NCBI GenBank assembly: GCA_014382915.1
Contig: JACNIV010000161.1
Coordinates: forward strand, 1-21,501
Source: Candidatus Cloacimonadota bacterium
GTDB taxonomy: Bacteria > Cloacimonadota > Cloacimonadia > Cloacimonadales > TCS61
Length of the DNA stretch: 21,501 nt
Direction of reading: 5' to 3'
Shown here: in pieces, positions 5,974 to 14,167 of the stretch
How positions within the stretch are numbered: the stretch's first letter is position 1
How the letters are laid out: each line of letters begins with the position of its first letter
Made by a program: the position numbers and the translations under genes
Notes under the pieces: generated by a model
The model's database searches: none
What the model saw: only the letters and a program-made list of their open reading frames with translations
Told to the model about the DNA's origin: nothing

Positions 5974-6003
5974 TTGATACAGAATTTGGGGATTTAAAGT
6001 CAA
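5974..6003 (-). promoter_or_regulatory. Candidate sigma-70-type promoter for HAD-phnD
   Basis: On the minus strand TTGACT (5998-6003) is followed after 18 bases by TATCAA (5974-5979). The transcript would have a leader of about 110 bases holding both hairpins above. On the plus strand a perfect TATAAT (6044-6049) with a poor -35 could serve the gene at 6071. Confidence 0.35.
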
Positions 6004-6070
6004 TTGAAAATTATTTATTTAGTCAAAACTAACAAAATCTATTTATAATTAAAAAAAGAAAGAATAGAAA

Positions 6071-6463
6071 TTGATAGACAAATTGAAAGAATTTCTAAAT
6101 ATATTATTCATGCTTGGAAAAATTGTTATTACAATCATTATTATTCCTTTACGTGCTGTAGTTCTATGGGTATTAAGCGGTCTTGGAGCGGAGCAACACA
6201 GCTACATCAAAGCTCTTATCGTAACTGTAATTATTTTTATCACTTATATGTTATTAAGCTTTCTAAACTTCAAAGGATTTCATGCTTCGATTTTAAGTTT
6301 CTTTTTTCAGGGATTATATTTCAAGATTATTTTCTCATTTTTGATTATAAAATTGATCTATAAATTTGATTGGCGTTCAATGATTATGCTCTTTATTTTA
6401 TGGTTTGTTATCCAAATACCTATCAATATTTTGCAAAGTAAATTGTTATCTGCAATTTTTTAG
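6071..6463 (+). CDS. Small multi-span membrane protein of unknown function
   Basis: A 130-residue very hydrophobic protein with about four predicted membrane spans (around residues 12-38, 46-66, 72-96 and 104-122). I do not recognise a family; a distant similarity in feel to Yip1-type membrane proteins is not supported by any motif. The start given is TTG with only a purine-rich stretch upstream; the ATG at 6110 is an alternative that would still keep the spans. A TATAAT lies about 21 bases upstream of the TTG. It is transcribed away from the HAD gene and towards the minus-strand gene ending at 6546. Confidence 0.55.
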   Translation: MIDKLKEFLNILFMLGKIVITIIIIPLRAVVLWVLSGLGAEQHSYIKALIVTVIIFITYMLLSFLNFKGFHASILSFFFQGLYFKIIFSFLIIKLIYKFDWRSMIMLFILWFVIQIPINILQSKLLSAIF

Positions 6464-6545
6464 ACACGTATTAAACAATATAATTGTCATCCATCCCGAT
6501 ACGGAAACAGGGACCGCCTTATGAAAAGTATAGCGGAATAAGAAT

Positions 6546-7985
6546 CTATTCAACCAATTTATCTTCCAGTTCTTTTATCTGTTGTTTTAAATTTTCTATG
6601 CGTTTTTCCTTTTCCTGAAGTGTTTCATTGAATTTATTTTTCACGATATTATCATAAGCCAGGATGAATTTAAGAGAAAGTTTGATCTTATTTGCCAGTT
6701 TTGTAAGTGCTTCCTCATCTTTTTTACTATAGGTTGTTCCGTCGTTCTTTTTACCAAGAGTCAGGAACCATTTATGTTCCAGATCATGAATAATCGGAAT
6801 GATCAGTGCAAAGCTGGCGATCTCCTGCTGATTTTCATTCAAAGGACCGTAATTGCGGATCATCCTGTTTTCAAGCAAATAAAGATGAATATCTTCTACT
6901 TTGGAGTTTTCTTCAATATCGCTTCCTCTGATTTCGTTGTATTTATAACTTTTCATTTCCTTATCGTAGGAAACCAGAGCAACTTTTGTAATAGGAAGTC
7001 TCTGAATTAAATTCTCACATATATATTCTTCAAATCCCTCGATAACACTTTCTCCAGTCAAAGCATCTGTAAAAGTTTCTGTTTTCTCCAAGAAATCAAG
7101 ATCAGATGTGTTCAATTTGTTATCTACAAATTTTTCCACACGATTTCTTACCGGATTAAAAAAGGCAAGAAGTCCGATCGTAGCTGGGATCCCCGCAATA
7201 AATTCTGAACCTACGAATCTTCCAAAAAGCGATTGTAAAAGCTCTCCCAATGAATAATCGATCAAACCAAAAAAAGCTATGAAGAAAACACCGATGATCG
7301 AATATATCATAGTACTTCTTATTTTTATATCGAGTGTAGTACCGGTGAGCAAACCCCAGGTAAAAGAACCAAAAAACCATAGAATCCCTATAAAAAAACC
7401 GAGAAGTGAAATTAACAGTAAAACCACTATTACACCTGTTTGAATATTATGAATTCCAAACTGCACCGACCCGTTTACACCAAAATAAAGTTTCAATATG
7501 GCTGCCAACAGGATTATAGCGATAATAGATACAAGAGAAATGAAAATACCTCTGAATGCATTGAGCAATCTTTTCATGGTTATGGAGCCGGTCTTTTTAT
7601 ATGCTTTCCATAAAATTATGAATCCGATAAATATCCAAACAACCGACCAAACATACAGTAAAACTCCCAAATTAGTTTTAATTATTAAACCTAAAAAGCA
7701 GGTAATCAAAATTAGTAAAACTGTCAGCAGATAGATTTTTATTACTTTTTTTTCCGGGTTCACTTTCTGCACTATAAAGTGATAGAATAATATACCCAGA
7801 AATCCTGAAGAAATATTCGAGATAAGTGGGGATATATCAAAACCCGGCAGGTTATCCGGACTGGATAGTAGCAATAGAAATAAAACGATTAGAATGTTCT
7901 CTTTTGACTGGCTGTATTTTAATAAAAGAAAGGAATTAAAAAAGATGAATAACAGGAAAAGTGCATTGAATCCAATGTTGATCAA
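6546..7985 (-). CDS. Membrane protein with GAF-like domain, sensor-kinase-like but without a kinase
   Basis: A 479-residue protein. Residues 1-280 contain eight or more membrane spans. The following segment, FFNPVRNRVEKFVDNKL (about 273-289), matches the juxtamembrane style of ComP-like multi-span sensor kinases (NPLRRRVQxxVDRxF). A GAF-like cytoplasmic domain covers about 300-445, and a charged coiled coil ends the protein (about 455-479). No histidine-kinase DHp or ATPase, GGDEF or phosphatase domain follows, so it would have to act by contact with a partner. The start is a TTG with a weak ribosome site. It lies 35 bases after the stop of the single-span gene at 8021-8437 and probably shares its transcript. 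Confidence 0.65.
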   Translation of the reverse strand: MINIGFNALFLLFIFFNSFLLLKYSQSKENILIVLFLLLLSSPDNLPGFDISPLISNISSGFLGILFYHFIVQKVNPEKKVIKIYLLTVLLILITCFLGLIIKTNLGVLLYVWSVVWIFIGFIILWKAYKKTGSITMKRLLNAFRGIFISLVSIIAIILLAAILKLYFGVNGSVQFGIHNIQTGVIVVLLLISLLGFFIGILWFFGSFTWGLLTGTTLDIKIRSTMIYSIIGVFFIAFFGLIDYSLGELLQSLFGRFVGSEFIAGIPATIGLLAFFNPVRNRVEKFVDNKLNTSDLDFLEKTETFTDALTGESVIEGFEEYICENLIQRLPITKVALVSYDKEMKSYKYNEIRGSDIEENSKVEDIHLYLLENRMIRNYGPLNENQQEIASFALIIPIIHDLEHKWFLTLGKKNDGTTYSKKDEEALTKLANKIKLSLKFILAYDNIVKNKFNETLQEKEKRIENLKQQIKELEDKLVE

Positions 7986-8020
7986 TTCTGAATATCTTTT
8001 ATCAGGAATGGTTTGAATCG

Positions 8021-8437
8021 TTATTGTTTGTGTGGAAATGCTGTCTGCATAGGTATTTCAACCTCTTTTTTGTTTCCTATTACTTCGTGAATTTTCTCAT
8101 TAATATCATCGATTTCGAGAATTGCAGGTGATTCATCCTGATCTGCAAATATGAAATTTATATTTCTTCCCTGGTTAACGGTATCTTCAGAAGTTTGTTT
8201 TTCAAGTTCTTCCACTATTAACGTATCTATTGCTGTTATCATCTTATTATGAAAAGTCTTTACCAAAGTGGAATCTTTAAAATTTACAGCTTTTCCATTC
8301 TCAATATCGAAAGGTAAGGTCCTTATAAAAACATCATTTTTAATAGTAATTCCCAAATTGATAAGATTCAGAAATAGAAATGTAAAAAATAGTACCCAAC
8401 CTGTCTTCATTAGAATTTTATGTAAATTGTCCGTCAT
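8021..8437 (-). CDS. Single-span membrane protein of unknown function
   Basis: A 138-residue protein: a short cytoplasmic N-terminus, one hydrophobic span at about 12-33 and an acidic, probably periplasmic, remainder with no recognised domain. Family unknown. The start is supported by a GGGGGAG ribosome site and by a strong promoter close upstream. It appears to be the first gene of a two-gene unit with the GAF-like membrane protein, so it could be its partner; that is inference from order alone. Confidence 0.6.
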   Translation of the reverse strand: MTDNLHKILMKTGWVLFFTFLFLNLINLGITIKNDVFIRTLPFDIENGKAVNFKDSTLVKTFHNKMITAIDTLIVEELEKQTSEDTVNQGRNINFIFADQDESPAILEIDDINEKIHEVIGNKKEVEIPMQTAFPHKQ

Positions 8438-8453
8438 CTACTCCCCCGTTGGC

Positions 8454-8482
8454 AAAATAGTTCTTGACCAAATAAATGTCAA
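8454..8482 (-). promoter_or_regulatory. Sigma-70-type promoter for the 8021-8437 gene
   Basis: TTGACA (8477-8482, minus strand), a 17-base spacer and TATTTT (8454-8459). The expected transcript start is very near the ribosome site, giving a short leader. On the plus strand TTGACC-17-TTAAGA (8464-8492) is a weaker candidate for ispG. Confidence 0.5.
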
Positions 8483-8508
8483 ACCATTAAGAAAAAATCG
8501 AGGTTAAT

Positions 8509-9567
8509 ATGATCGATAGAAAAAATACAAAGATTATAAAAGTTGGAAATGTATTTGTTGGCGGAGACTACCCTGTTTCAATCCAATCCATGACAAATAC
8601 AAAAACAGCTGATACAAAAAACACTATCGAACAGATAAAAGAACTTACAATGGCTGGATGTCAGATTATCCGTGTGGCTGTTCCCGATATGGAATCAGCA
8701 CGAGCGATAAAACAGATTAAAGATGCTATTTCAATTCCCCTGATTGCAGATATTCATTTCGATTATAAATTAGCTCTTGAATCGCTGAAATCCGGAGTGG
8801 ACGGGCTTCGTTTGAATCCTGGGAATATCGGCAGTGAGCAAAAAGTATTAAAGGTCGTGGATGCAGCGCGCGTAAGAAAAATTCCCATCAGGATCGGTGT
8901 GAATAGCGGTTCGCTTTCCAAAGAAAAACTGAAAAAATATGGTGTTACAGCAGAAGGAATTGTAGAAAGTGCTTTGGAGCATGTAGCGATTTTAGAAAAA
9001 GCGAATTACCATGAAATGAAGATTTCGGTAAAAGCTTCTTCCGTTCCTTTAACTTTGGAATCTTACAGACTCTTAAGCAAAAAGGTGGATTATCCGCTGC
9101 ATCTTGGTATCACGGAAGCAGGAACGGAATTTACCGGTACAATCAAATCATCAATTGGTATCGGCACCCTGTTAGCAGAAGGTATCGGTGACACAATTCG
9201 CGTTTCACTCACAGCCGATCCGGTAAAAGAAGTGTTAGTTGCAAAAGAGATCCTCAAATCTCTGTATTTGCGAAAAGGACTAGAAATAATCTCCTGCCCA
9301 ACCTGTGGTAGAAGTGAGATCGATATCATTTCACTTACCAAAGAAGTAGAAAAACAACTGAAACCATTTTCTAAACTGGATCTAACAGTTGCTGTGATGG
9401 GTTGCATTGTAAATGGTCCCGGGGAAGCACGTGAAGCAGATTATGGCATTGCCGGCGGAGAGCAGGAAGGATTGCTTTTCAAAAAGGGAAAGATCATCAA
9501 GAAAGTGCCAGAAAAAAACCTTTTAAATGAACTCATGGCAATTATCAAAGCTGATGTTCAAAAATAA
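8509..9567 (+). CDS. ispG: 4-hydroxy-3-methylbut-2-en-1-yl diphosphate synthase (MEP pathway)
   Basis: A 352-residue IspG/GcpE, which converts MEcPP to HMBPP in non-mevalonate isoprenoid synthesis using a [4Fe-4S] cluster. The N-terminal TIM-barrel motifs are clear (VSIQSMTNT, ADIHFDYKLAL, LRLNPGNIG, RIGVNSGSL, HLGITEAG). The cluster ligands are C263 and C266 (SCPTCGR) and C299 (MGCIVNGPGEA); the conserved glutamate is E306. Length is normal for the two-domain bacterial type. The ATG follows GAGG at a good distance. Its last codons overlap the start of the Omp85 gene. Confidence 0.97.
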   Translation: MIDRKNTKIIKVGNVFVGGDYPVSIQSMTNTKTADTKNTIEQIKELTMAGCQIIRVAVPDMESARAIKQIKDAISIPLIADIHFDYKLALESLKSGVDGLRLNPGNIGSEQKVLKVVDAARVRKIPIRIGVNSGSLSKEKLKKYGVTAEGIVESALEHVAILEKANYHEMKISVKASSVPLTLESYRLLSKKVDYPLHLGITEAGTEFTGTIKSSIGIGTLLAEGIGDTIRVSLTADPVKEVLVAKEILKSLYLRKGLEIISCPTCGRSEIDIISLTKEVEKQLKPFSKLDLTVAVMGCIVNGPGEAREADYGIAGGEQEGLLFKKGKIIKKVPEKNLLNELMAIIKADVQK

Positions 9568-11224
9568 ATTTATCATACTTTTTTTTCTGCTGTTTATTTA
9601 CAATATCTGTCCTGCAGAATTAATTGTAGGAGAGATTTTTTTTGAGGGAAATAACTTCTTTTCCGATAAAGAATTACAAAGCGCTATCCAGTCTGGTAAT
9701 GGTGCTATCTTTGATCAGAAACTGTTGAATGAAGATGCAGAAACTATCGCAAATATGTATCATATAAGAGGGTACCAGAACGTAAAAGTTCATAATCCTC
9801 AGATAATTACCAAAGGCACCGAGGAGATCGATATTGTTTTCAGGATAGAGGAAATGGAGAAACTTAAGATCAATAATCTCATTCTGAATGGTAACCGATA
9901 TATCTCTGAAAAAAGAATATTGGATGCGATCGATCTTAAAAACCTCTATCTTTCCGATCTGGATACTGTTCTCAAAGACATCGTTGAAATGTACACCCTA
10001 AGCAGCTTTCTCTTTGCTAGTGCAGAAGTTGACAGCCTGCTGAAAACAGATTCCTCGATAGATGCGTTCCTGAAAATACACGAAGGCAACTTTTGTGAAT
10101 TCCATGATTTCAAGTTCAGGGGGAACAAAATTACTACAAATAAAACTCTTTTGAAAATTTCTCAATTGGAGGACATTGAAAAGATCACTCCACTTATTCT
10201 GGATCAATCATCAGAACTCATTCAAAAGAAAAAATTTATTAAAAGCTGTAAGATCATTCCACTGAATCATCGGCAATTACTCATCGAGGTGGAAGAAGAC
10301 AGGATGAGCCTGATATCGGGCATTGCAGGGTACGACAATTCTAAGACCAGCAGCAACAAACTATCCGGCTATCTTAACCTGGAATTTTTAAACCTATACG
10401 GTACAGATCGTTCACTTTCGCTGTTCTGGCAGAGAATTTCCGCAGACAGGAATTCTATCGAACTCAATTACCACGAATCCGGGCTTCAGCGATTTCCCGT
10501 CAGTGGTGATTTTCTTGTTTTCCGCGAAGAAGTTGATTCCACATTTATAAGAACTAAATTCGATGCTGAAATCTATTATTATGATTTATTTAATAAATAT
10601 GGTGTTTACATGGGAATGGAAGACATCTTTCCCGGCAGCAAACGACCCAAGATAGTAGAAAAAACCTCATTTAAAAAAGCAGGAATATTCTGGGAAAAAA
10701 ATGTTACCGATTACTACCTGAATCCATCTTCCGGTTCGATATTCTTCCTGAAATATTATTATATTTTCAATCGCATAGAAAATAAAAACATTTCTAAACA
10801 GGCAGTGGAATTGAGTTTTAACCATTACTTTGGAATTTCCAATAACCTGGTGGTGGCTACGGGTGCAAATGCAAATGTACTAGAAAATAAAGCTCTTACC
10901 GCTTATGAAGTATTCGAACTGGGAGGTAGCCGGAACCTGCGTGGATTCAACGAAAACCAATTCAAAGGCTATAGAGTATTCTGGTCAAATCTGGAATTGC
11001 GCTACCTGCTATCAAGAAATTCCAGAGCTTTTTTATTTTCAGATTACGGTTACGTGCATAACGATGAAAACACTTTTGATAAATTATTCGGATTTGGTTT
11101 TGGTCTGAGAGTGGAAACCCGTTTGGGTATATTGAGACTCGATTACGGTTTCAGTTATTTTGAGGATGAACTCAGAAATCCACTTGACGGAATTATTCAC
11201 TTTGGATTAGAAACAAAGTTGTGA
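9554..11224 (+). CDS. Omp85-family outer-membrane protein (BamA/TamA-like)
   Basis: A 556-residue protein. The N-terminus MFKNKFIILFFLLFIYNICPA is a signal peptide; I start at 9554 rather than 9527 because the longer form adds nine polar residues before it. About 20-290 holds POTRA-like repeats (for example VGEIFFEGNNFFSDKEL and INNLILNGNRYISEKRI). The C-terminal half is a beta-barrel with the Omp85 signature GGSRNLRGF and NLELRYLL, and ends in alternating strands. It is shorter than BamA of about 800 residues, with two to three POTRA domains, so TamA-like or a lineage-specific barrel insertase/translocator is equally possible. It overlaps ispG by 14 bases. Confidence 0.85.
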   Translation: MFKNKFIILFFLLFIYNICPAELIVGEIFFEGNNFFSDKELQSAIQSGNGAIFDQKLLNEDAETIANMYHIRGYQNVKVHNPQIITKGTEEIDIVFRIEEMEKLKINNLILNGNRYISEKRILDAIDLKNLYLSDLDTVLKDIVEMYTLSSFLFASAEVDSLLKTDSSIDAFLKIHEGNFCEFHDFKFRGNKITTNKTLLKISQLEDIEKITPLILDQSSELIQKKKFIKSCKIIPLNHRQLLIEVEEDRMSLISGIAGYDNSKTSSNKLSGYLNLEFLNLYGTDRSLSLFWQRISADRNSIELNYHESGLQRFPVSGDFLVFREEVDSTFIRTKFDAEIYYYDLFNKYGVYMGMEDIFPGSKRPKIVEKTSFKKAGIFWEKNVTDYYLNPSSGSIFFLKYYYIFNRIENKNISKQAVELSFNHYFGISNNLVVATGANANVLENKALTAYEVFELGGSRNLRGFNENQFKGYRVFWSNLELRYLLSRNSRAFLFSDYGYVHNDENTFDKLFGFGFGLRVETRLGILRLDYGFSYFEDELRNPLDGIIHFGLETKL

Positions 11225-11282
11225 GAGAAGAGGGTATTTGGTTTTTGGTACTGGGTGTTGTTACCCTTAATAAGAGCTTTGA

Positions 11283-11317
11283 AACTTGACACAAGTCGAA
11301 TGATCTTGTGTTAAGTT
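11283..11317. repeat. Inverted pair of the 13-mer forming a hairpin
   Basis: Arms of 13 bases pair fully if one G-T is allowed, with a nine-base loop. Confidence 0.6.
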
Positions 11318-11365
11318 GAACTGGAATATAGTTATGGTCGGGAAACTTAAGTCAAGATTGCTGAT

Positions 11366-11399
11366 CCCGTTAAATATCCTATGAATTGAATTTAACGGG
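11366..11399. promoter_or_regulatory. Hairpin CCCGTTAAA/TTTAACGGG
   Basis: A perfect nine-base stem with a 16-base loop, about 110 bases upstream of the NYN start codon. An alternative pairing with CGGGA at 11339-11343 is possible, so two mutually exclusive structures can be drawn. Confidence 0.45.
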
Positions 11400-11509
11400 T
11401 TATAAAGCCAACTTAACTCAAGTTAAGCTGGTAAATTTACAGTTTTAGGATTTGTAATTTATTTGTTATTTGTTTTTTGAGATTTGGAATTTTTGAATAA
11501 GGAGGTTCA

Positions 11510-12325
11510 ATGGACAAAAAAGGAGAATTAAAAGTTGGAGTTTACGTTGATGTATCCAACATTGCTCAGAATGGTGGATTTGGCATGCAATATGATGTTC
11601 TGCGCGAATTTGCTTGCTGCAATAATGGTGTTGCTATCCGCTTAAATGCTTATGTGGCTTTTGATGCGGAACGTTCAAAAACAAACCCTGAATACAAAGT
11701 TAAATCAGAGAATTTTCATTCCATGCTGCGGGATTTTGGTTATAAGGTGATAGTAAAAACAGTCCGGTGGTTCGTAGATGAACATGGTGTTCGTTATGGA
11801 AAATCAAACGCCGATCTGGACATGGCTGTTGATACTTTGATGCAATCTGAGAGACTGGATTATGTTCTGCTGGTAAGTGGTGACGGTGATTTTGTACAGG
11901 TGGTACGCGCACTGCAGAACAAAGGCTGCCGGGTGGAAGTGTTGGCTTTTAAAAATGTGGCTCACAATTTAAAGACCGAAGCAGACGTTTTTACTTCCGG
12001 TTATCTCGTTCCAGACCTTCTCCCCATAGAAGTGTATGATGCCAATAATGGAAAACGAATAGTAAGAGGTATCTGCTATTCCTTTTTCCCGGATAAAGGC
12101 TTTGGTTTTATGCGTTTTATGAAAAAGCTGAGCGGTGGTTTGTGGATCACCGATTCCCGTAAAAGCGAATCGCCTTACGAAACTGCTTTTGTGCACAATA
12201 CACAATTTCCTGATAAAGTAGACCAATCTAAGCTTCCTAATCGTGAGATGATATTTGAATTTGAATTGAAGGAAGTGGAAGGAAAAGGTCTGCAGGCAGA
12301 AAATGTAAAACTTCTTGAAACCTGA
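11510..12325 (+). CDS. NYN-domain ribonuclease-like protein with C-terminal cold-shock-like domain
   Basis: A 271-residue two-domain protein. Residues 8-170 form a LabA/DUF88-type NYN (PIN-like) domain: the acidic metal-site residues are D14 (VDVSNI), D102 and D104 (NADLDMAVD), and D125 and D127 (VSGDGDF). Residues 184-270 resemble a cold-shock OB fold, with KGFGF (196-200) as RNP1-like, FVHNTQF (227-233) as RNP2-like, and a final KGLQAENVKL. A metal-dependent ribonuclease guided by a single-strand RNA-binding module is the natural reading; the true substrate is unknown. A perfect AAGGAGG site precedes the ATG. It ends 13 bases before the preferred start of the Ppx/GppA gene. Confidence 0.85.
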   Translation: MDKKGELKVGVYVDVSNIAQNGGFGMQYDVLREFACCNNGVAIRLNAYVAFDAERSKTNPEYKVKSENFHSMLRDFGYKVIVKTVRWFVDEHGVRYGKSNADLDMAVDTLMQSERLDYVLLVSGDGDFVQVVRALQNKGCRVEVLAFKNVAHNLKTEADVFTSGYLVPDLLPIEVYDANNGKRIVRGICYSFFPDKGFGFMRFMKKLSGGLWITDSRKSESPYETAFVHNTQFPDKVDQSKLPNREMIFEFELKEVEGKGLQAENVKLLET

Positions 12326-12338
12326 TGAGGATTTATTT

Positions 12339-13244
12339 GTGAATAATAAATTTGCTGTTATAGATGTAGGAACGAACAACGTTCTGTTTCTTATTGCCAG
12401 GAAAAATAACAACAAGTTGGACATCCTGCATCGTGATACTAATATCTCAGCTTTCGGTAAGAAAATGCAAGATGGGTATCTTAATAAAACAGCAATAAAC
12501 AAAACAAAAAGAATACTATCTGATAATATTAATTTTGCCAGATTATTTACAGAAAATATAATAGTAGTAGGAACCAGTTGCTCACGGGATGCTAAGAATA
12601 TTGATATTTTAGAGAAATGGCTGAAAAAAATATTCGGTTTGAAATACAATATCATAAGTGGGGAAAAAGAAGCTCAACTGAACGGTCTGGCCAATATTAC
12701 TGAATTCAGGGAATTTAAAAATATCGTTATGTTCGATGTGGGTGGAGGCAGTACGGAATTTACCTATTTTTATAATGGTAAGATGATTTATAATCAGAGC
12801 TTGAACCTGGGCATTAGAAGACTGCATAATTCCCAAGATACAGATTATTCAGAAAGAGTGAGAACCACACAAAAGGCATTAAATAATCTTGTTTTACCCG
12901 ATTTCAAAGAATTTAAAATGATCGGGATCGGGGGAACAGTTACCAGTTTGAGTGCAGTTAAACATGGCTTGCAGAAATACGATGCGGATGTGGTTCATAA
13001 AAGCTCTCTCAGAAATTCCGAGGTCAAAGAAATGTTAGACCGCTTCCGGCGTATGAGCAATAATCAGATCGCCCGCTTAATGCCTTTCGACCGCTACCGG
13101 GCTGATATCATCACCACCGGAACAATGATCGTTAAAGAGATCATGGATATATACGGAAAAGATGAAATTGTCGTGAGCGACAGAGGACTGCAATTCGGTA
13201 TTCTGTACCAGGAAGAAAAAGATTTGAAGGATATGCTTTTCTAA
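12339..13244 (+). CDS. Ppx/GppA-family phosphatase
   Basis: A 301-residue protein of the ASKHA fold, hydrolysing polyphosphate and/or pppGpp. FAVIDVGTNNVLFLIA is the phosphate-1 loop, ISGEKEAQLN carries the catalytic glutamate, FDVGGGSTEF is the phosphate-2 loop, and IGIGGTVTSLSA follows. It has only the two-domain core of about 300 residues, lacking the C-terminal HD-like region of E. coli Ppx. I prefer the GTG at 12339 because GATGAGG lies eight bases upstream; a TTG at 12315 would overlap the NYN gene. It lies between the NYN gene and the DAHP synthase gene with gaps of 13 bases on each side. Confidence 0.88.
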   Translation: MNNKFAVIDVGTNNVLFLIARKNNNKLDILHRDTNISAFGKKMQDGYLNKTAINKTKRILSDNINFARLFTENIIVVGTSCSRDAKNIDILEKWLKKIFGLKYNIISGEKEAQLNGLANITEFREFKNIVMFDVGGGSTEFTYFYNGKMIYNQSLNLGIRRLHNSQDTDYSERVRTTQKALNNLVLPDFKEFKMIGIGGTVTSLSAVKHGLQKYDADVVHKSSLRNSEVKEMLDRFRRMSNNQIARLMPFDRYRADIITTGTMIVKEIMDIYGKDEIVVSDRGLQFGILYQEEKDLKDMLF

Positions 13245-13257
13245 CGGGATTATCAAA

Positions 13258-14073
13258 ATGGAAAATATATTAAAAAAACTCAAACATCAAAAGGGTGAAC
13301 CGGTAGAAATAAATATAAAAGGCAAAAAAATAGGCAGAGATCATTTTACCTTTATTGCCGGACCCTGCACCATAGAAAATTATGAAGACCTGCTGAAAAT
13401 TGTTAAACATCTTCAGAAAATGGGAATAAATTTCTTTCGGGGTGGTGCTTACAAGATGCGTACTTCTCCTTATAATTTTAAAGGGTTGGGAAAGACCGGG
13501 CTGGAATTTATCAAAAAAGTTGCGGATGAAACCGGCATGATATCGGTCTCCGAAATTGTTGCTGAGGAAGACGTTGATGAAATGAGTAAATACGTTGATA
13601 TCCTTCAGGTGGGAACGCGTAACATGCACAATTACCGGCTGCTCTGGAAATTAGGAAAAGTAAACAATCCCATCGTTCTTAAGCGCGGCATGAGCAGCAC
13701 TATCGAAGAGTGGCTGCTGGCAGCAGAACATGTTATCGAAGCTGGCAATCCGCAAGTGATATTGTGTGAACGCGGTATTCGTACCTTCGAAAATTTCACA
13801 CGACATACACTGGATATTTCTGCTATTCCCGCTGTGAAAAGCCTGAGCAACCTACCCATTATTGTCGATCCATCCCACAGTTCGGGACGCCGGGAAATGA
13901 TAAAATCACTCAGTTGGGCTGCTATGGCTGCGGGCGCAGATGGTCTTCTCATCGAAACGCATTTCTCACCGGATAACACAATCTGTGACAGCGAACAAAC
14001 TATAGATTTTGAGATATTAGCTGAAATTTTGGAGAAAAAGGAAGAATTGCTTGGATTGTGGGGGAAAAAGTGA
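13258..14073 (+). CDS. aroF: 3-deoxy-7-phosphoheptulonate synthase (DAHP synthase, type I-beta)
   Basis: A 271-residue enzyme joining phosphoenolpyruvate and erythrose 4-phosphate at the entry to the shikimate pathway. Motifs: AGPC with metal ligand C37, RGGAYKMRTSPY (61-72), QVGTRN (117-122), LKRG (141-144), ILCERGIRT (168-176), DPSHSSG (204-210) with metal ligand H207, E233, and D244 as the last metal ligand. The length and short N-terminal extension fit the I-beta class; there is no complete ACT/FL regulatory domain and no chorismate mutase fusion. The start codon is 13 bases after the Ppx/GppA stop, so it is probably cotranscribed. No other aromatic-pathway gene is adjacent. Confidence 0.93.
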   Translation: MENILKKLKHQKGEPVEINIKGKKIGRDHFTFIAGPCTIENYEDLLKIVKHLQKMGINFFRGGAYKMRTSPYNFKGLGKTGLEFIKKVADETGMISVSEIVAEEDVDEMSKYVDILQVGTRNMHNYRLLWKLGKVNNPIVLKRGMSSTIEEWLLAAEHVIEAGNPQVILCERGIRTFENFTRHTLDISAIPAVKSLSNLPIIVDPSHSSGRREMIKSLSWAAMAAGADGLLIETHFSPDNTICDSEQTIDFEILAEILEKKEELLGLWGKK

Positions 14074-14167
14074 ACTGTAAATGGACACGAAAAGTGAGGA
14101 TTAGGTATTCAAATAATAATCCAGTTTATGATAAACAAATATAGATTTAGATATTTTATATGAGATG

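Larger units (their letters stand above)
11225..11509. promoter_or_regulatory. Spacer with repeated 13-mers and hairpins ahead of the NYN gene
   Basis: No gene is seen. Four copies of AACTTRASNCAAG occur: 11283-11295, 11344-11356 and 11410-11422 direct, and 11305-11317 inverted. The first and the inverted copy form a 13-pair hairpin (11283-11317). CCCGTTAAA/TTTAACGGG forms another (11366-11399), and CGGGA (11339-11343) could compete for its TCCCG. CTTAACT/AGTTAAG sits at 11412-11427. This could be an operator or structured leader for the downstream unit, or a terminator region for the Omp85 gene, though no T-run follows the stems. AAGGAGG precedes the NYN start. Confidence 0.5.

Noticed and set aside
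6464..6545. Terminator between the converging genes
   Set aside because: An imperfect CCGC/GCGG stem at about 6515-6537 has mismatches and no T-run.
11969..12655. Minus-strand frame opposite the NYN and Ppx/GppA genes
   Set aside because: It spans two real genes on the other strand and has no recognisable features.
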